Part shown: positions 18,637 to 30,150 of the stretch, in pieces | Position numbering within the stretch: position 1 is the first letter of the stretch | How the letters are laid out: the number at the start of each line of letters is the position of its first letter | Assembly (NCBI RefSeq): GCF_001592265.1 | Contig: NZ_BCWP01000016.1 | Span: forward strand, 1-64,000 | Source of the DNA: Curvibacter delicatus NBRC 14919 | GTDB taxonomy: Bacteria; Pseudomonadota; Gammaproteobacteria; Burkholderiales; Burkholderiaceae_C | Direction: 5' to 3' | Length of the DNA stretch: 64,000 nucleotides | Program-made: the position numbers and the translations under genes | The notes under the pieces: model-generated | The model's database searches: none | What the model saw: the letters and a program-made list of their open reading frames with translations, nothing else | What the model was told of the DNA's origin: nothing

Positions 18637-20604
18637 ATGCAACTTACAGAAATCGTCCTGCATTCAACCAGCATCATTGTTGTTGTCATCGCAGCCATAT
18701 TGGCACTGCAGCTCATCCGCCTGTCCGGCAAGACAAATACCTGGATCTACCTCTCTGTCGGCATTCTCTTGCTGGCAATTGCCAGCTTCGAGCAGTACCT
18801 TGAACACACCGGCATTTCGGCCGGACTTTTCACCAACCATGTCTTCATCGACGCCCTGCGTTTAGGCACATCGGTCCTCATGCTGGTCGCCGTCATCTCC
18901 GGCATCTCCATTTTTCGTGAACGCAAGATGGGGCTGGAGCTGATCGACAAGCAGATACAACGGCTGCAGCACGCCCCACCAGAGTCAGAGATCGGAATGA
19001 CCGACAGTGAACGGGCCACCCGCCAAGCGCTGATCCGCTCGGGGAGAAGCGGGGTTTCCGTGGTCACTGCATTGCAGTATCTGCGGGACGAGGAACAACG
19101 GATCACCCAGATGCTGAAAGACTGGCAGGCGACCTTTGACGCCATCACCATCCCTGTCTTTGTCTACGACCGCTCCTACCGCCTGATCCGCGCCAACCGC
19201 GCCTACCTCGAGCGTGCAGGCGCGACCATGCAAGACATCATTGGCAAGCCTTACTTTGACGTCTTTCCCAAATCAGGCAGCCCAATCATCGACCCGCCCC
19301 AGAACGCAGGACGAGGAATTTCGGGCAGTGACATCCGCCTGGCCACGGGTGAAATCTTTACCTCCAGGAATTACCCCATCTACAGCGAAAACGATGAATA
19401 CCGCTACACCCTGCACACGCTTGAGGAAGTGACGGTGGTCAAGCAAGCCGAGAAGTCGATCAGAAGAATCCGGCTGTCGCTCCAGGTCGTTGCCAACTGC
19501 ATCCGCGCCATGCTCAGAGAAAGCGATGAAGCACAAATGCTGCACACCATCTGCAAGATGGCTGTCAACAGCGGTTTGTACCGCACGGCCTGGATCGGCC
19601 GTGCGGAGCAGGATGAAAAGAAAACACTGAGCCTGCTGGCCTCCCATGGGCATGCGCAAGACCCCAGTCAACTGCCAGATTCAACCTGGGGCGACACCGA
19701 AGACAGCCGCACGCCCATGGGCGTGGCCATCAGCACCGGCAAGACCAGTGTCGTGCAGGATCTGGCACATGATCCGAAATTCAGTGCCTTCCGCCGCTTC
19801 GCGGTCAAAAACCACCTGGCCTCTGCCGTCAGCCTGCCGCTCTACCAAGGCGACACGATTTGGGGCGGCATCACCTTCTATTCCGACGAACCGTCTGCCT
19901 TTTCAGAGGAAGAGATCGACGCCCTCGAAATCTTGGGCGCGAGTGTGGCCTTCGGCATCACGGCACTCCACAGCGGGCCGGCCAACCAAACCGGCTTGCT
20001 GCCCACCACGCAGGGCGTCGGCAAATCAACAGCCTCGCTTGAAAAAATCATTGTGGCGCTGGAGGCCGTCATCGAAGCGCGCAGTCATTACGGCACGTCG
20101 AATCAGCGTTATGTCGGCGAGATCGGAATGGCCATCGCCATGGAAATGGGACTCACGCATGAACAGGCCTACGGCATACGCCTTGCCGGCATCGTGCACG
20201 ACATCGGAGAAATCAATGTCCCGGAAGAAATTCTTTGCAAAACCGGTGAACTGACACCCGACGAATATGCGCAGATCCAGAGCCATCCGCAGGCCGGCTA
20301 CGACATCCTGAGCAAGCTGGACCTGCCGTGGCCGCTGGCGCAAACCGTGTTGCAACACCACGAACGGATGAATGGCTCCGGCTATCCGAATGGCCTTTCG
20401 GGCGAACAGATCCAGCTGGAAGCCAGGATCATCGCCGTCGCCGACACCCTTGTCGCCATCGCCTACCAGAGCCCGAATCATCCCCATCTGGGTATTCCAG
20501 CCGCCTTGATCGAAGTGGAAAAAGGCAAGGGAACGTTGTTCGATCCGGCCGTTGTTGACGCGGCCGTCAGACTGTTCCGCGAGAAAAATTACCAGGCGCC
20601 CTGA
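18637..20604 (+). CDS. Membrane PAS-GAF-HD-GYP protein (cyclic-di-GMP phosphodiesterase)
   Basis: A 655-residue sensor enzyme. Three TM helices lie at about 8-27, 35-52 and 68-90, with almost no periplasmic part. A PAS domain (about 155-260, VFVYDRSYRLIRANRAYLE), a GAF domain (about 280-440, ending AVSLPLYQGDTIWGGITFYS) and an HD-GYP domain (about 475-650) follow. The catalytic motifs are complete: GIVHDIGEINVP and HHERMNGSGYPNGLSG. The expected action is cyclic-di-GMP hydrolysis under PAS/GAF control. The ATG at 18637 follows a strong GGAGAGGGG site; an upstream in-frame ATG does not. Monocistronic as far as visible. Confidence 0.92.
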   Translation: MQLTEIVLHSTSIIVVVIAAILALQLIRLSGKTNTWIYLSVGILLLAIASFEQYLEHTGISAGLFTNHVFIDALRLGTSVLMLVAVISGISIFRERKMGLELIDKQIQRLQHAPPESEIGMTDSERATRQALIRSGRSGVSVVTALQYLRDEEQRITQMLKDWQATFDAITIPVFVYDRSYRLIRANRAYLERAGATMQDIIGKPYFDVFPKSGSPIIDPPQNAGRGISGSDIRLATGEIFTSRNYPIYSENDEYRYTLHTLEEVTVVKQAEKSIRRIRLSLQVVANCIRAMLRESDEAQMLHTICKMAVNSGLYRTAWIGRAEQDEKKTLSLLASHGHAQDPSQLPDSTWGDTEDSRTPMGVAISTGKTSVVQDLAHDPKFSAFRRFAVKNHLASAVSLPLYQGDTIWGGITFYSDEPSAFSEEEIDALEILGASVAFGITALHSGPANQTGLLPTTQGVGKSTASLEKIIVALEAVIEARSHYGTSNQRYVGEIGMAIAMEMGLTHEQAYGIRLAGIVHDIGEINVPEEILCKTGELTPDEYAQIQSHPQAGYDILSKLDLPWPLAQTVLQHHERMNGSGYPNGLSGEQIQLEARIIAVADTLVAIAYQSPNHPHLGIPAALIEVEKGKGTLFDPAVVDAAVRLFREKNYQAP

Positions 20605-20648
20605 GCCCGCCATTCCCTGGCGTTTCTACCTATTCAGCCCCCAAACCC

Positions 20649-21107
20649 ATGAACACAGATCCTTTCCTGCAAGCAGCCATTGACGAAGCCCGGCTCGGTC
20701 TGGCCGAAGGCGGTATCCCGATCGGCTCGGTCATCGTGCACCAAGGTCGCATCATCGGCCGCGGCCACAACCGGCGGGTGCAGCGCGGCAGTGCCATCCT
20801 GCACGGCGAGATGGATGCCTTCGAGAACGCCGGCCGCCAGCCCGCCAGCGTCTACCGCGAGTCCGTGCTCTACACCACGCTGTCGCCCTGCAGCATGTGC
20901 AGCGGCGCCATCCTGCTCTACGGCATCCCGAAAGTCATCATCGGCGAGAACCAGACCTTCCTGGGTGAAGAAGCCCTGTTGCGCTCGCGCGGCGTTCAGG
21001 TGGACGTGGTGCAGGACGCCACGTGTATTGCGCTGATGCGCGGCTTCATCGCCAGCAAACCGGAGTTATGGAACGAAGACATCGGCGTGGATAAGGCCTC
21101 ACACTAA
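20649..21107 (+). CDS. Nucleoside/cytosine deaminase-family protein
   Basis: A 152-residue zinc-dependent deaminase of the CDA/dCMP fold. The zinc and proton-shuttle motif HGEMDAFENAG (His and Glu at about 55-57) and the second zinc motif TLSPCSMCSGAIL are intact. The combination and the C-terminus (GFIASKPELWNEDIG) are closest to the yeast-type cytosine deaminase group rather than TadA, which has different flanks. Likely substrate is cytosine or a related base. A four-base gap separates it from the exonuclease gene. Confidence 0.85.
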   Translation: MNTDPFLQAAIDEARLGLAEGGIPIGSVIVHQGRIIGRGHNRRVQRGSAILHGEMDAFENAGRQPASVYRESVLYTTLSPCSMCSGAILLYGIPKVIIGENQTFLGEEALLRSRGVQVDVVQDATCIALMRGFIASKPELWNEDIGVDKASH

Positions 21108-21111
21108 GCAC

Positions 21112-21708
21112 ATGCACCCCACTCCACCGATTCCCGACAAAGAGCAGATCGCCCTGCTGGATCCCTTCGAACGCCTTGGCCTGGATCGCATTGCGCTGAT
21201 CCACTCGCCGGCACAGGCAGAAAAAGCCTGCGAGGAACTGGCCGCCAGCGCCCACTGGGGTTTTGACACCGAGTCCAAACCCACCTTTCGCAAGGACGAG
21301 GTGTCCGACGGGCCGCACATCGTGCAGCTCGCCACGCTGGACAAGGCCTGGGTGTTCCAGCTGCACGATGCCACCTGCCGCGCCATGGTGGCCGAACTGC
21401 TGGCCCTGCGCGGCGTCACGAAAGCCGGCTTCGGCCTGGGCGACGACCGCAAGCGTATCACCGCCAAACTCGGCGTCGAACCCGCCGATGTGCTGGAGCT
21501 CAACACGGTGTTCCGCCAGCAGGGTTACCGCAAGGAAATGGGCGTCAAAGGCGCTGTGGCGGTGCTGTTCAACCGCCGTTTCATCAAGTCGAAAAAGGCC
21601 ACCACCTCCAACTGGGCCAACCCGCGCCTGAGCGAAGCGCAGTTGATGTACGCGGCCAACGACGCCTGGGCCGCCATCCGCGTGTTCCACGCCCTGGGCC
21701 TGGGCTGA
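21112..21708 (+). CDS. 3'-5' exonuclease-like protein (DEDD superfamily)
   Basis: A 198-residue protein with the RNase D / WRN-type exonuclease fold. The Exo I motif GFDTESKP provides the first Asp-x-Glu pair; Exo II-like residues lie in KAGFGLGDDRKRI, and the Exo III region is ARLSEAQLMYAANDAWAAIR-like with Tyr followed by Asp (DEDDy). There is no HRDC domain, unlike RNase D. It probably trims RNA or DNA 3' ends. It follows the deaminase gene closely and may share its transcript. Confidence 0.85.
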   Translation: MHPTPPIPDKEQIALLDPFERLGLDRIALIHSPAQAEKACEELAASAHWGFDTESKPTFRKDEVSDGPHIVQLATLDKAWVFQLHDATCRAMVAELLALRGVTKAGFGLGDDRKRITAKLGVEPADVLELNTVFRQQGYRKEMGVKGAVAVLFNRRFIKSKKATTSNWANPRLSEAQLMYAANDAWAAIRVFHALGLG

Positions 21709-21715
21709 ACAAGCC

Positions 21716-22018
21716 CTAAATACGGATCTCGTACATCGCATCGCCCATGTAGCGGTGTGGCCCGAACACGGCCACCACCGCCGCCGTTTCGGCCGCCTGC
21801 CATTGCTCGACGATCTCACGCTCGGCATCGGTCAGCACATCGGGGGACGGTGCCTCGCCGTAGGTGGCCACAATGCGCAGGTAAGCGCTGTAGACCGGCG
21901 CCACCAGACTGGCATCGCCCAGCGACGCTTCCAGTACTTCGCGAAAGCGTTGCTCGGCTGCGCGGCGTTGCGCGTCGGAGGCACCATCGGCATCAAACAG
22001 GGTCAGGGTGTAACTCAT
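21716..22018 (-). CDS. Small protein of unknown function
   Basis: A 100-residue acidic, soluble protein (MSYTLTLFDADGASDAQRRA; GEAPSPDVLTDAEREIVEQW). No domain recognised. The ATG at 22018 is the start that avoids a 12-residue unlikely extension. It is convergent with the exonuclease gene, 7 bases apart. Confidence 0.6.
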   Translation of the reverse strand: MSYTLTLFDADGASDAQRRAAEQRFREVLEASLGDASLVAPVYSAYLRIVATYGEAPSPDVLTDAEREIVEQWQAAETAAVVAVFGPHRYMGDAMYEIRI

Positions 22019-22110
22019 GGAGGCGCCAAGCTTAACCGCGTTCCAGGCAGGCACCGCAGCCGCGCCTGGTTGTGTACAGTGGAGCCCTCAAGGCAAGACA
22101 GGTGAAACGT

Positions 22111-22353
22111 ATGGCGACGCGGGCAAACGCAAAAGCAAGCGAATGGGCAGGCAAGGTGATGGCACTGCTCAAAGTGGGCAACACGGCGGCGGCCATTGCG
22201 CAGATCAAGGTGGCGCCGAGCGTGAAAGACCTCAAGCAACTGCAGAACAGCATCACCGCAGCCAAAGTCACCGGCCGCTGGCCCGACGTGGACGTGGCCA
22301 TCATCGAAAACCTCGCCCTGCTCTCGGCGCCGCGCCTGCACCGCTCGCCCTGA
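22111..22353 (+). CDS. Small basic helical protein of unknown function
   Basis: An 80-residue basic protein (ANAKASEWAGKVMALLKVGN; QLQNSITAAKVTGRWPDVDV). The ATG at 22111 has AGGTGA seven bases ahead; an earlier in-frame ATG at 22072 lies in the divergent promoter area. No motif recognised. It is 31 bases ahead of the DUF4389 gene. Confidence 0.55.
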   Translation: MATRANAKASEWAGKVMALLKVGNTAAAIAQIKVAPSVKDLKQLQNSITAAKVTGRWPDVDVAIIENLALLSAPRLHRSP

Positions 22354-22384
22354 TACTTTGCGCCAGCACCCAAGGGAGAACCGC

Positions 22385-22648
22385 ATGAACAACACCCCCA
22401 CCACCGCCCCCCAACGCAACATCTGGCTGCGTGCCGTGCTGATGCTCCTGATGGGTATCGGCTTTCAGCTGGCTGCCACCTTGCTGGGTGTGCTGGCCGT
22501 CGTGCAGTTCGTGCTGGCATTGATCCATGCGCCCAACACGCGCTTGAGCCAATTCGGCCGCAGCCTGGGGCAGTACCTGCGCCAGATTGCCGACTTCGTG
22601 AGCTTCACAACGGAAGAAGTGCCGTTCCCGTTCAGCGACTGGCCATGA
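22385..22648 (+). CDS. DUF4389 membrane protein
   Basis: An 87-residue protein with two hydrophobic stretches (about 15-50: LRAVLMLLMGIGFQLAATLL and GVLAVVQFVLALI) and the DUF4389-type tail NTRLSQFGRSLGQYLRQI then FTTEEVPFPFSDWP. Function unknown. GGGAGAA precedes the ATG at 22385. Confidence 0.8.
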   Translation: MNNTPTTAPQRNIWLRAVLMLLMGIGFQLAATLLGVLAVVQFVLALIHAPNTRLSQFGRSLGQYLRQIADFVSFTTEEVPFPFSDWP

Positions 22649-22663
22649 GCGCCTGAGGGCACC

Positions 22664-23389
22664 ATGCCGGCCGCTGACAACCCTCGCCTGGCAGCAGCCC
22701 TCGCCCTGCTGCAGGAAAACGCCCGCCCCGAGGCACTGGAAGGCCTGGCCCGCTTCGGCATCACCGGCGACCAGCGCCTGGGCCTGTCCATGCCCGTCAT
22801 CCGCCGCATCGCCCGCACCTTGGGGCACGACCAAACCCTGGCACAAGCCCTGTGGGATACCGGCATTCCCGAGGCCCGCATCGTCGCCGGCCTAGTGGCC
22901 GAACCGGCTCAACTGAGCTCGCGCCAGATGGACGCCTGGGCCCAAGGCTTTGCCTCCTGGGATGTGTGCGACCAGGTCTGCGGCAGCGCCTTCCTGGCTT
23001 CGCCGCTGGCCTGGCGTAAAGTGCGGGCCTGGGCCAGCCACCGCGACGAGTTCGTGCGCCGCGCCGCCTTCGCCCTGCTGGCCACACTGGCGGTGCATGA
23101 CAAACAGGCCAGCGATGAAGACTTTGCAGCCGTCCTGCCCTTGATCGAGGCCGCCGCCAGCGATGAGCGCAACTTCGTGAAAAAAGCGGTGAACTGGGCG
23201 CTGCGCAACATCGGCAAACGCAACCCGGTACTCAACGTGGCGGCCATCGCCACAGCGCGCCGCATTCAGCAACAAGGTTCACGCCCGGCGCGCTGGATTG
23301 CCAGCGATGCCCTGCGCGAGCTGCAAGGCGAGGCCGTTCAGACTCGGCTGAAGACCCAGAAACCTCCCGCGACGCGCGGGCGCCATTGA
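22664..23389 (+). CDS. DNA alkylation repair protein (AlkD-like HEAT-repeat glycosylase)
   Basis: A 241-residue all-helical protein of the AlkD/AlkC-like family, which removes N3- or N7-alkylated purines without base flipping. Recognisable segments are FGITGDQRLGLSMPVIRRIA, SWDVCDQVCGSAF, WAQGFASW and the most typical ERNFVKKAVNWALRNIGKRN. The catalytic acidic residue is expected in the ASWDVCDQV segment. It begins 16 bases after the DUF4389 gene and could be its transcript partner. No other repair genes are adjacent. Confidence 0.9.
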   Translation: MPAADNPRLAAALALLQENARPEALEGLARFGITGDQRLGLSMPVIRRIARTLGHDQTLAQALWDTGIPEARIVAGLVAEPAQLSSRQMDAWAQGFASWDVCDQVCGSAFLASPLAWRKVRAWASHRDEFVRRAAFALLATLAVHDKQASDEDFAAVLPLIEAAASDERNFVKKAVNWALRNIGKRNPVLNVAAIATARRIQQQGSRPARWIASDALRELQGEAVQTRLKTQKPPATRGRH

Positions 23390-23399
23390 TCGGCGGGCC

Positions 23400-23798
23400 T
23401 CAGGCCGCTTGAGCGCGACGACGCAGCAACCAGGCCACGCCCACCAGTAATGCCAGCCACACCCCGGTGCGTAGCGCCATGGCCAGAACGCTCTGCTCGG
23501 CCACACCCTGCCCCGCCTGCAACAGGAAGCCGGCACACGCCAGCACCAGCAAATTGAGGCAAGCAATCGTCAGACTGGCAGGCAGGGCGCGCGGCAGATG
23601 GCGCCAGATCAGGACTGCCGTGGCCACGTACGCCAGGCCCATGCCCGTGTTGTAGAGCAGCAGCGGCCGGAAAACCACATAACCGGGATCGGCCCCGCCC
23701 AGCACCCGCCCACCAGAAAACAGCGTGGCTGCGCCGAACAGAAGGGCCACAAGGGCCAGGATGAACTGCAGGGACTTCTGCGGACGAAAGGAAAACAT
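23400..23798 (-). CDS. Four-helix membrane protein of unknown function
   Basis: A 132-residue inner-membrane protein with four predicted TM helices (about 10-30, 45-65, 75-97 and 104-125) and a short basic tail LLRRRAQAA. No family recognised. The ATG at 23798 (MFSFRPQKSLQF) is chosen because the 53 in-frame residues before it are Cys/Trp-rich and unlike a membrane leader. It meets the AlkD-like gene tail to tail. Confidence 0.6.
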   Translation of the reverse strand: MFSFRPQKSLQFILALVALLFGAATLFSGGRVLGGADPGYVVFRPLLLYNTGMGLAYVATAVLIWRHLPRALPASLTIACLNLLVLACAGFLLQAGQGVAEQSVLAMALRTGVWLALLVGVAWLLRRRAQAA

Positions 23799-23960
23799 GG
23801 CTGGCGGTCTGTTGAACGGAGACGGCGCCGAGTATCCATGTCCACAGGGTCGGCGGCACTGATATTTCTCAAACGTGGTGCACGTCAACCAAGACCGTTT
23901 GCCGCCGATGCACGACCAAGCGCCTGGAAACCGCTGCTGGCCCGTGACTGGTGACAAGCC

Positions 23961-26488
<2,528 letters not shown>

Positions 26489-26527
26489 GATAGGTCTCCT
26501 TCAGTGAATACCAACGACCAGTGAAGG

Positions 26528-26863
26528 TCAGAGCTTCGCATACTCCAGCACTTCCTGCCCCATCAGCGTGCAACTGCCGCCCATGGGCGCGTAGATCAGC
26601 CGCATGCGGTAACGCGCCTTGTAGATGTAACCCCAGACCTCCAGCACCTGGAAGCGCTGCTGCTCATTGGCGGGGTTCCTGAGCGAAGGCAGCTCTTTCA
26701 CAGCCTTGTCGATCTCGATGCGGTCGTCACCGTCGGCATGGAAGCTGAGGAGCTTGCGCGCCTGCTCGATGGCGGGGGCGGCGCAGTCGGGGGATTTGGC
26801 GAAGGTGATCCCTGCAAAGGCTAGCAGGACACAGGCGACGAATGTGCGACTTGTTTTCTTCAT
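26528..26863 (-). CDS. Secreted small protein of unknown function
   Basis: A 111-residue protein with a signal peptide (MKKTSRTFVACVLLAFAGIT, cleavage near TFA-K) and a helical, charged mature part (RIEIDKAVKELPSLRNPANE). Two cysteines (PDCAAP and GSCTLM) could form a disulfide in the periplasm. First gene of a likely pair with the exported protein downstream. No family recognised. Confidence 0.65.
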   Translation of the reverse strand: MKKTSRTFVACVLLAFAGITFAKSPDCAAPAIEQARKLLSFHADGDDRIEIDKAVKELPSLRNPANEQQRFQVLEVWGYIYKARYRMRLIYAPMGGSCTLMGQEVLEYAKL

Positions 26864-26978
26864 TGTTGGCTATTACCAAAACATCTCAACCCATCGGGTT
26901 TGTCGAGCCTTAAATGGCCCCCGCGCCAGGCTAGAACGCCCTGACGCGAAGTCAATTTAGCGATGCACAAATTGCCTG

Positions 26979-28169
26979 TTAAATCGCCCGCCCCAAGCGC
27001 CTCACCCCCTCCTCAATCTTCGCCACATCCGCGGTGGCAAACGAGAGGCGCAGCGTGGCGTGATCCGGGTTGCTGGCGAAGAATGGCGCGCCGGGCACAA
27101 AGGCCACGCCCTTGTCGATGGCGCGTTTGGCCAGCTCGCCGGCATCCTTCAACTTGCCGTTGGCACCCGTGAGGCGGGCCCAGAAGAACAGGCCGCCGCC
27201 GGGTTGGGTGAATTCGATGGCCTCGCCGAGTTCGCGCTTCAAGCTCTCGCCCATCACGCGGGCGCGCTCGGCATACACCTCACGCACATGGGCCAGGGTG
27301 GCGGGCATGCGGCCGGCTTTCAGGTACTGGGCGGCGGTGGCCTGGGCGAAGGTGCTGGTGTGGGCGTCGCTGAACTGCTTGCACATGGTGGCGCGGGCCA
27401 GCAGGTCTTGCGGGGCGATCATCCAGCCCAGGCGCAGGCCGGGGCTGAGCACCTTGCTCAAGGAACCGCAATGCACCAGCCAGTCGCGGCTGCCGGGTAC
27501 TTGCGTGCTCAGAGCCAGCAGACTGGGCGGCGGGGCTTCGCCGAAGTAGAGGTCGCCATAGGGATCGTCCTCGATCACCACCGTCTGCGTGCGCACCGCC
27601 ATCTCCAGCACCTGCTTGCGGCGCGCCAGGCTGAGCGTGGCGCCGCTGGGGTTGCCGAAGGTGGGAATCAGGTAGATGAACTTGGGCTTGTGCTCGGCCA
27701 CCAGCTGTTCGAGTTCGTCGGCCTTGACGCCATGCGCGTCGATGGGCGCGGCAATCACCTGCGCGCCATAGAGGCGGAAGCACTGGATGGTGGCGAGGAA
27801 GGTGGGGCCTTCGACAATGACCTTGTCGCCGGGGTTGATGAGGGTCTTGCCAATGAGGTCCAGCGCCTGCTGGCTGCCGGTGGTGACGATCAAGCCTTCG
27901 GGCTTGACGTCCTGGGCGCCCTTGCTGGCCATGAAGGCGGCCAGCTGCTGGCGCAGCGGGTCGTAGCCTTCGGTGGCGCCGTATTGCAGCGCGCCGCCGG
28001 GCTCTTCGCTCAGCGCCTTCTCGGTGGCTTCGCGGATGCCGGCCACGTCGAACATGGCGCTGTCGGGGAAACCACCGGCAAAGGAGATGATGCCGGGCTT
28101 GCCCAGCAGCTTGAAGAGTTCGCGGATGGCGGAGGTTTCAACGTTGTTCAGGCGGTCGGCGAATTGCAT
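26979..28169 (-). CDS. PLP-dependent aminotransferase (class I/II; LysN/2-aminoadipate type)
   Basis: A 396-residue fold-type I aminotransferase. Family patterns include ISFAGGFPDSAMF near the N-terminus, LQYGATEGYDPLRQQLA, TFGNPSGATLSLARRKQV, EDDPYGDLYF and CGSLSKVLSPGLRLGWM, where the Lys binds pyridoxal phosphate. The PDSAMFDV/GATEGY combination is that of the 2-aminoadipate / branched and aromatic aminotransferase subgroup related to MocR C-termini. Exact substrate not determinable. The ATG at 28169 (MQFADRL) is chosen over a TTG four codons upstream because GAAGAAA lies just ahead. Single gene. Confidence 0.88.
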   Translation of the reverse strand: MQFADRLNNVETSAIRELFKLLGKPGIISFAGGFPDSAMFDVAGIREATEKALSEEPGGALQYGATEGYDPLRQQLAAFMASKGAQDVKPEGLIVTTGSQQALDLIGKTLINPGDKVIVEGPTFLATIQCFRLYGAQVIAAPIDAHGVKADELEQLVAEHKPKFIYLIPTFGNPSGATLSLARRKQVLEMAVRTQTVVIEDDPYGDLYFGEAPPPSLLALSTQVPGSRDWLVHCGSLSKVLSPGLRLGWMIAPQDLLARATMCKQFSDAHTSTFAQATAAQYLKAGRMPATLAHVREVYAERARVMGESLKRELGEAIEFTQPGGGLFFWARLTGANGKLKDAGELAKRAIDKGVAFVPGAPFFASNPDHATLRLSFATADVAKIEEGVRRLGRAI

Positions 28170-28234
28170 GGTTTTCTTCAATTACGAAACAAAGGTCTGG
28201 CACCAATGGTAGCCAATGCCGGCAGGCAGCACAG

Positions 28235-28299
28235 ACGCTATCAATTCAATAGCTGCCCGCACATATTCAACAAGGCACAGTGGCCAATTTGGCCTTAAT
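28235..28299 (+). repeat. Dispersed repeat copy B
   Basis: Opens GACGCTATCAATTCAATAGC, then CTGCCCGCAC, CAACAAGGCACAGTGGCCAA and a T-rich end. It fills most of the gap between the aminotransferase and the phosphatase genes and reaches the TAA stop codon of the phosphatase gene. Confidence 0.7.
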
Positions 28300-29956
28300 T
28301 CGGCAGCGGCAGCGGTTGGCCTTCGGCTGTTGCCGGTGCGGCCACCCCCAGCCAGCGGGCCACGGTGGGGGCGATGTCCACCACACCCACGCGGCTGTCC
28401 ACGCGGCCGGGTTTCACCCAGCGCGGGCCCCAGGCCAGGATGGGCACATGGGTGTCGTATTCGTAGGGCGAGCCATGGGTGGCCGTGCCGGTGCCGAACA
28501 TCCAGTACGGCTTGAGGATGTACTGCACGTCACCCGAGACCAGCGGGTGCCAGGACTTGCGCATGGGCTCGAAAAACGGCCGGCCGGGGGCACTGCCGCT
28601 CTCCAGCTCGCGGCGGGTGTAGGCAGCGGCAAAACCGGGCTCGGCCAGCAGCAGGCGGCGCGCTTCTTCGGCCAGCGCGTTGGCGTCCACCTTGGTTTGC
28701 GCCAGCAGTTGCCTGTTGAGCAGCAGCGACGAGCCGGAGTAGCTGACCCAGTTGCCGGGGCCGAAACGTTTTTCCAGGCCCTCGTTCACACGCGTCAGCA
28801 CCTGGCCGCCGTTGACACGGCCGGCATCGCGCCCCTGCGCCTGGCTGTATTCCGGCGCAGGCATGAAGCCGTGGTCGGCGGTGAGCATGGCGATGTAGTT
28901 GTCGCGGCCGACGGTGGCGTCGAGGTCGGCAAAAAAGGCTTGCAACAGGCGGTCGAGCTGCAGCAGGTGGTCGTGCGACAGGCGCGACTCGGCGCTGTAC
29001 TGGTGGTTCACGTAGTCGTGGCCCGACAGGCTGATGGACAGGATGTCGGGCACGTCGTCCTGGCCCAGGCCTTCGCCGGCGATGGCGGCGCGCGCGAATT
29101 CGAGCGACATGGCGTCCACAAACGGGCTGCGCAGCAGCTGGCTGTAGAAGGCCGGGCCGGGGGCGTCGTCATTGGGCGCGCCCATCAGCATGGGCAATGC
29201 GCCGCCGCGCGGGCCGTACCAGCGCTGGTTGTCGGGCAGCGAGCGGGCGTAGGCGGCCTCGTCCAGCAGCGGCTTCCACTGCGTCTTGAAATAACCGTCG
29301 GCCAGTTTGCGGCCATTGAAAGTATTGACCCAAGCCGGGTGCTGCTGCATGTAGTACGTGCTGGAGGCGAACTGGCCACTCTGCGCCATGTACATGTAGG
29401 CAGTGCCCGTCTTGCCGGCGGGCAGGATGGCGCCGCGGTCCTTGCCGGAGACGGCAATCACCTTGGCGCGCGGGTCGGCGCGCTTGAGCACGTCGCCTAC
29501 GGTTTCCACCCGCAGGTTCTTGGGGCTGGTGCCGTCCAGTGGCTGGGTTTTGTGACCGATGTAGGTGGCGCTGGTGTCGCCGGTGCAGTACTCGCGCTCG
29601 CCGGTCTGGGCGTCGCGCCATTCGTTGCCGATGATGCCGTTGCGATGGGTGTAGGCACCGCTCAACACGGTGGCGTGGCCGGCACCGGTGCCGGTGAAGG
29701 CATGGCCGTAGTGGGCCTCGGAGAACCAGGCGCCGCGCTCCAGGAAGCGGGCCAGCCCGTCGGACGCCAACTGGTCGCGGTAGCCGGTGATCTGGCGCTG
29801 CGGCAGGCCGTCCACCACCAAGAACACCAGCAGCTTCGGCTTGGGTTCGGGGGCCGGGGTCGGAGTTGAGGCACAACCGGCCAGCACGGCGGACAGCAGC
29901 AGGGCCAGGGGCCAACGCAGGGAATGCGGGAGATAACGGGAGAACGCGGGTTTCAT
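28295..29956 (-). CDS. Alkaline-phosphatase-family lipoprotein
   Basis: A 553-residue exported hydrolase of the alkaline phosphatase superfamily (type I phosphodiesterase/PafA-like group). The start at 29956 gives a lipoprotein signal ending in the lipobox LSAVLAGC. Metal and nucleophile motifs: VVDGLPQRQI (first metal Asp), GTGAGHATVLSGAYTHRNGI (nucleophile Thr in the GHAT turn), LSISLSGHDYVNHQYSAESR and LTADHGFMPAPEY (metal Asp/His). Likely removes phosphate from phosphomonoesters or diesters at the cell surface or in the periplasm. Its stop codon abuts a dispersed repeat. No pho box was recognised. Confidence 0.88.
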   Translation of the reverse strand: MKPAFSRYLPHSLRWPLALLLSAVLAGCASTPTPAPEPKPKLLVFLVVDGLPQRQITGYRDQLASDGLARFLERGAWFSEAHYGHAFTGTGAGHATVLSGAYTHRNGIIGNEWRDAQTGEREYCTGDTSATYIGHKTQPLDGTSPKNLRVETVGDVLKRADPRAKVIAVSGKDRGAILPAGKTGTAYMYMAQSGQFASSTYYMQQHPAWVNTFNGRKLADGYFKTQWKPLLDEAAYARSLPDNQRWYGPRGGALPMLMGAPNDDAPGPAFYSQLLRSPFVDAMSLEFARAAIAGEGLGQDDVPDILSISLSGHDYVNHQYSAESRLSHDHLLQLDRLLQAFFADLDATVGRDNYIAMLTADHGFMPAPEYSQAQGRDAGRVNGGQVLTRVNEGLEKRFGPGNWVSYSGSSLLLNRQLLAQTKVDANALAEEARRLLLAEPGFAAAYTRRELESGSAPGRPFFEPMRKSWHPLVSGDVQYILKPYWMFGTGTATHGSPYEYDTHVPILAWGPRWVKPGRVDSRVGVVDIAPTVARWLGVAAPATAEGQPLPLPN

Positions 29957-30150
29957 GGTGGCAAAAACAGACAGATTGACGAGGATCATCCCATGAAAAC
30001 AAATGCTTTCAAAGAAAGGGTTGACGCTGCCGGAAAGTGCGGTTTTTGTAGGCCAGAATACGCACTTGCAACCGATGCCGGCCTGCCCTGCCCTTGCGCG
30101 CTGCGACGGTTGCCCTGGAAGCGCCAGCGATAGCCCCTACTGGAATCTTC

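Noticed and set aside
28280-29869. Open frame of about 529 codons opposite the phosphatase gene
   Set aside because: Antisense of a lipoprotein phosphatase with all active-site motifs; composition is antisense-like.
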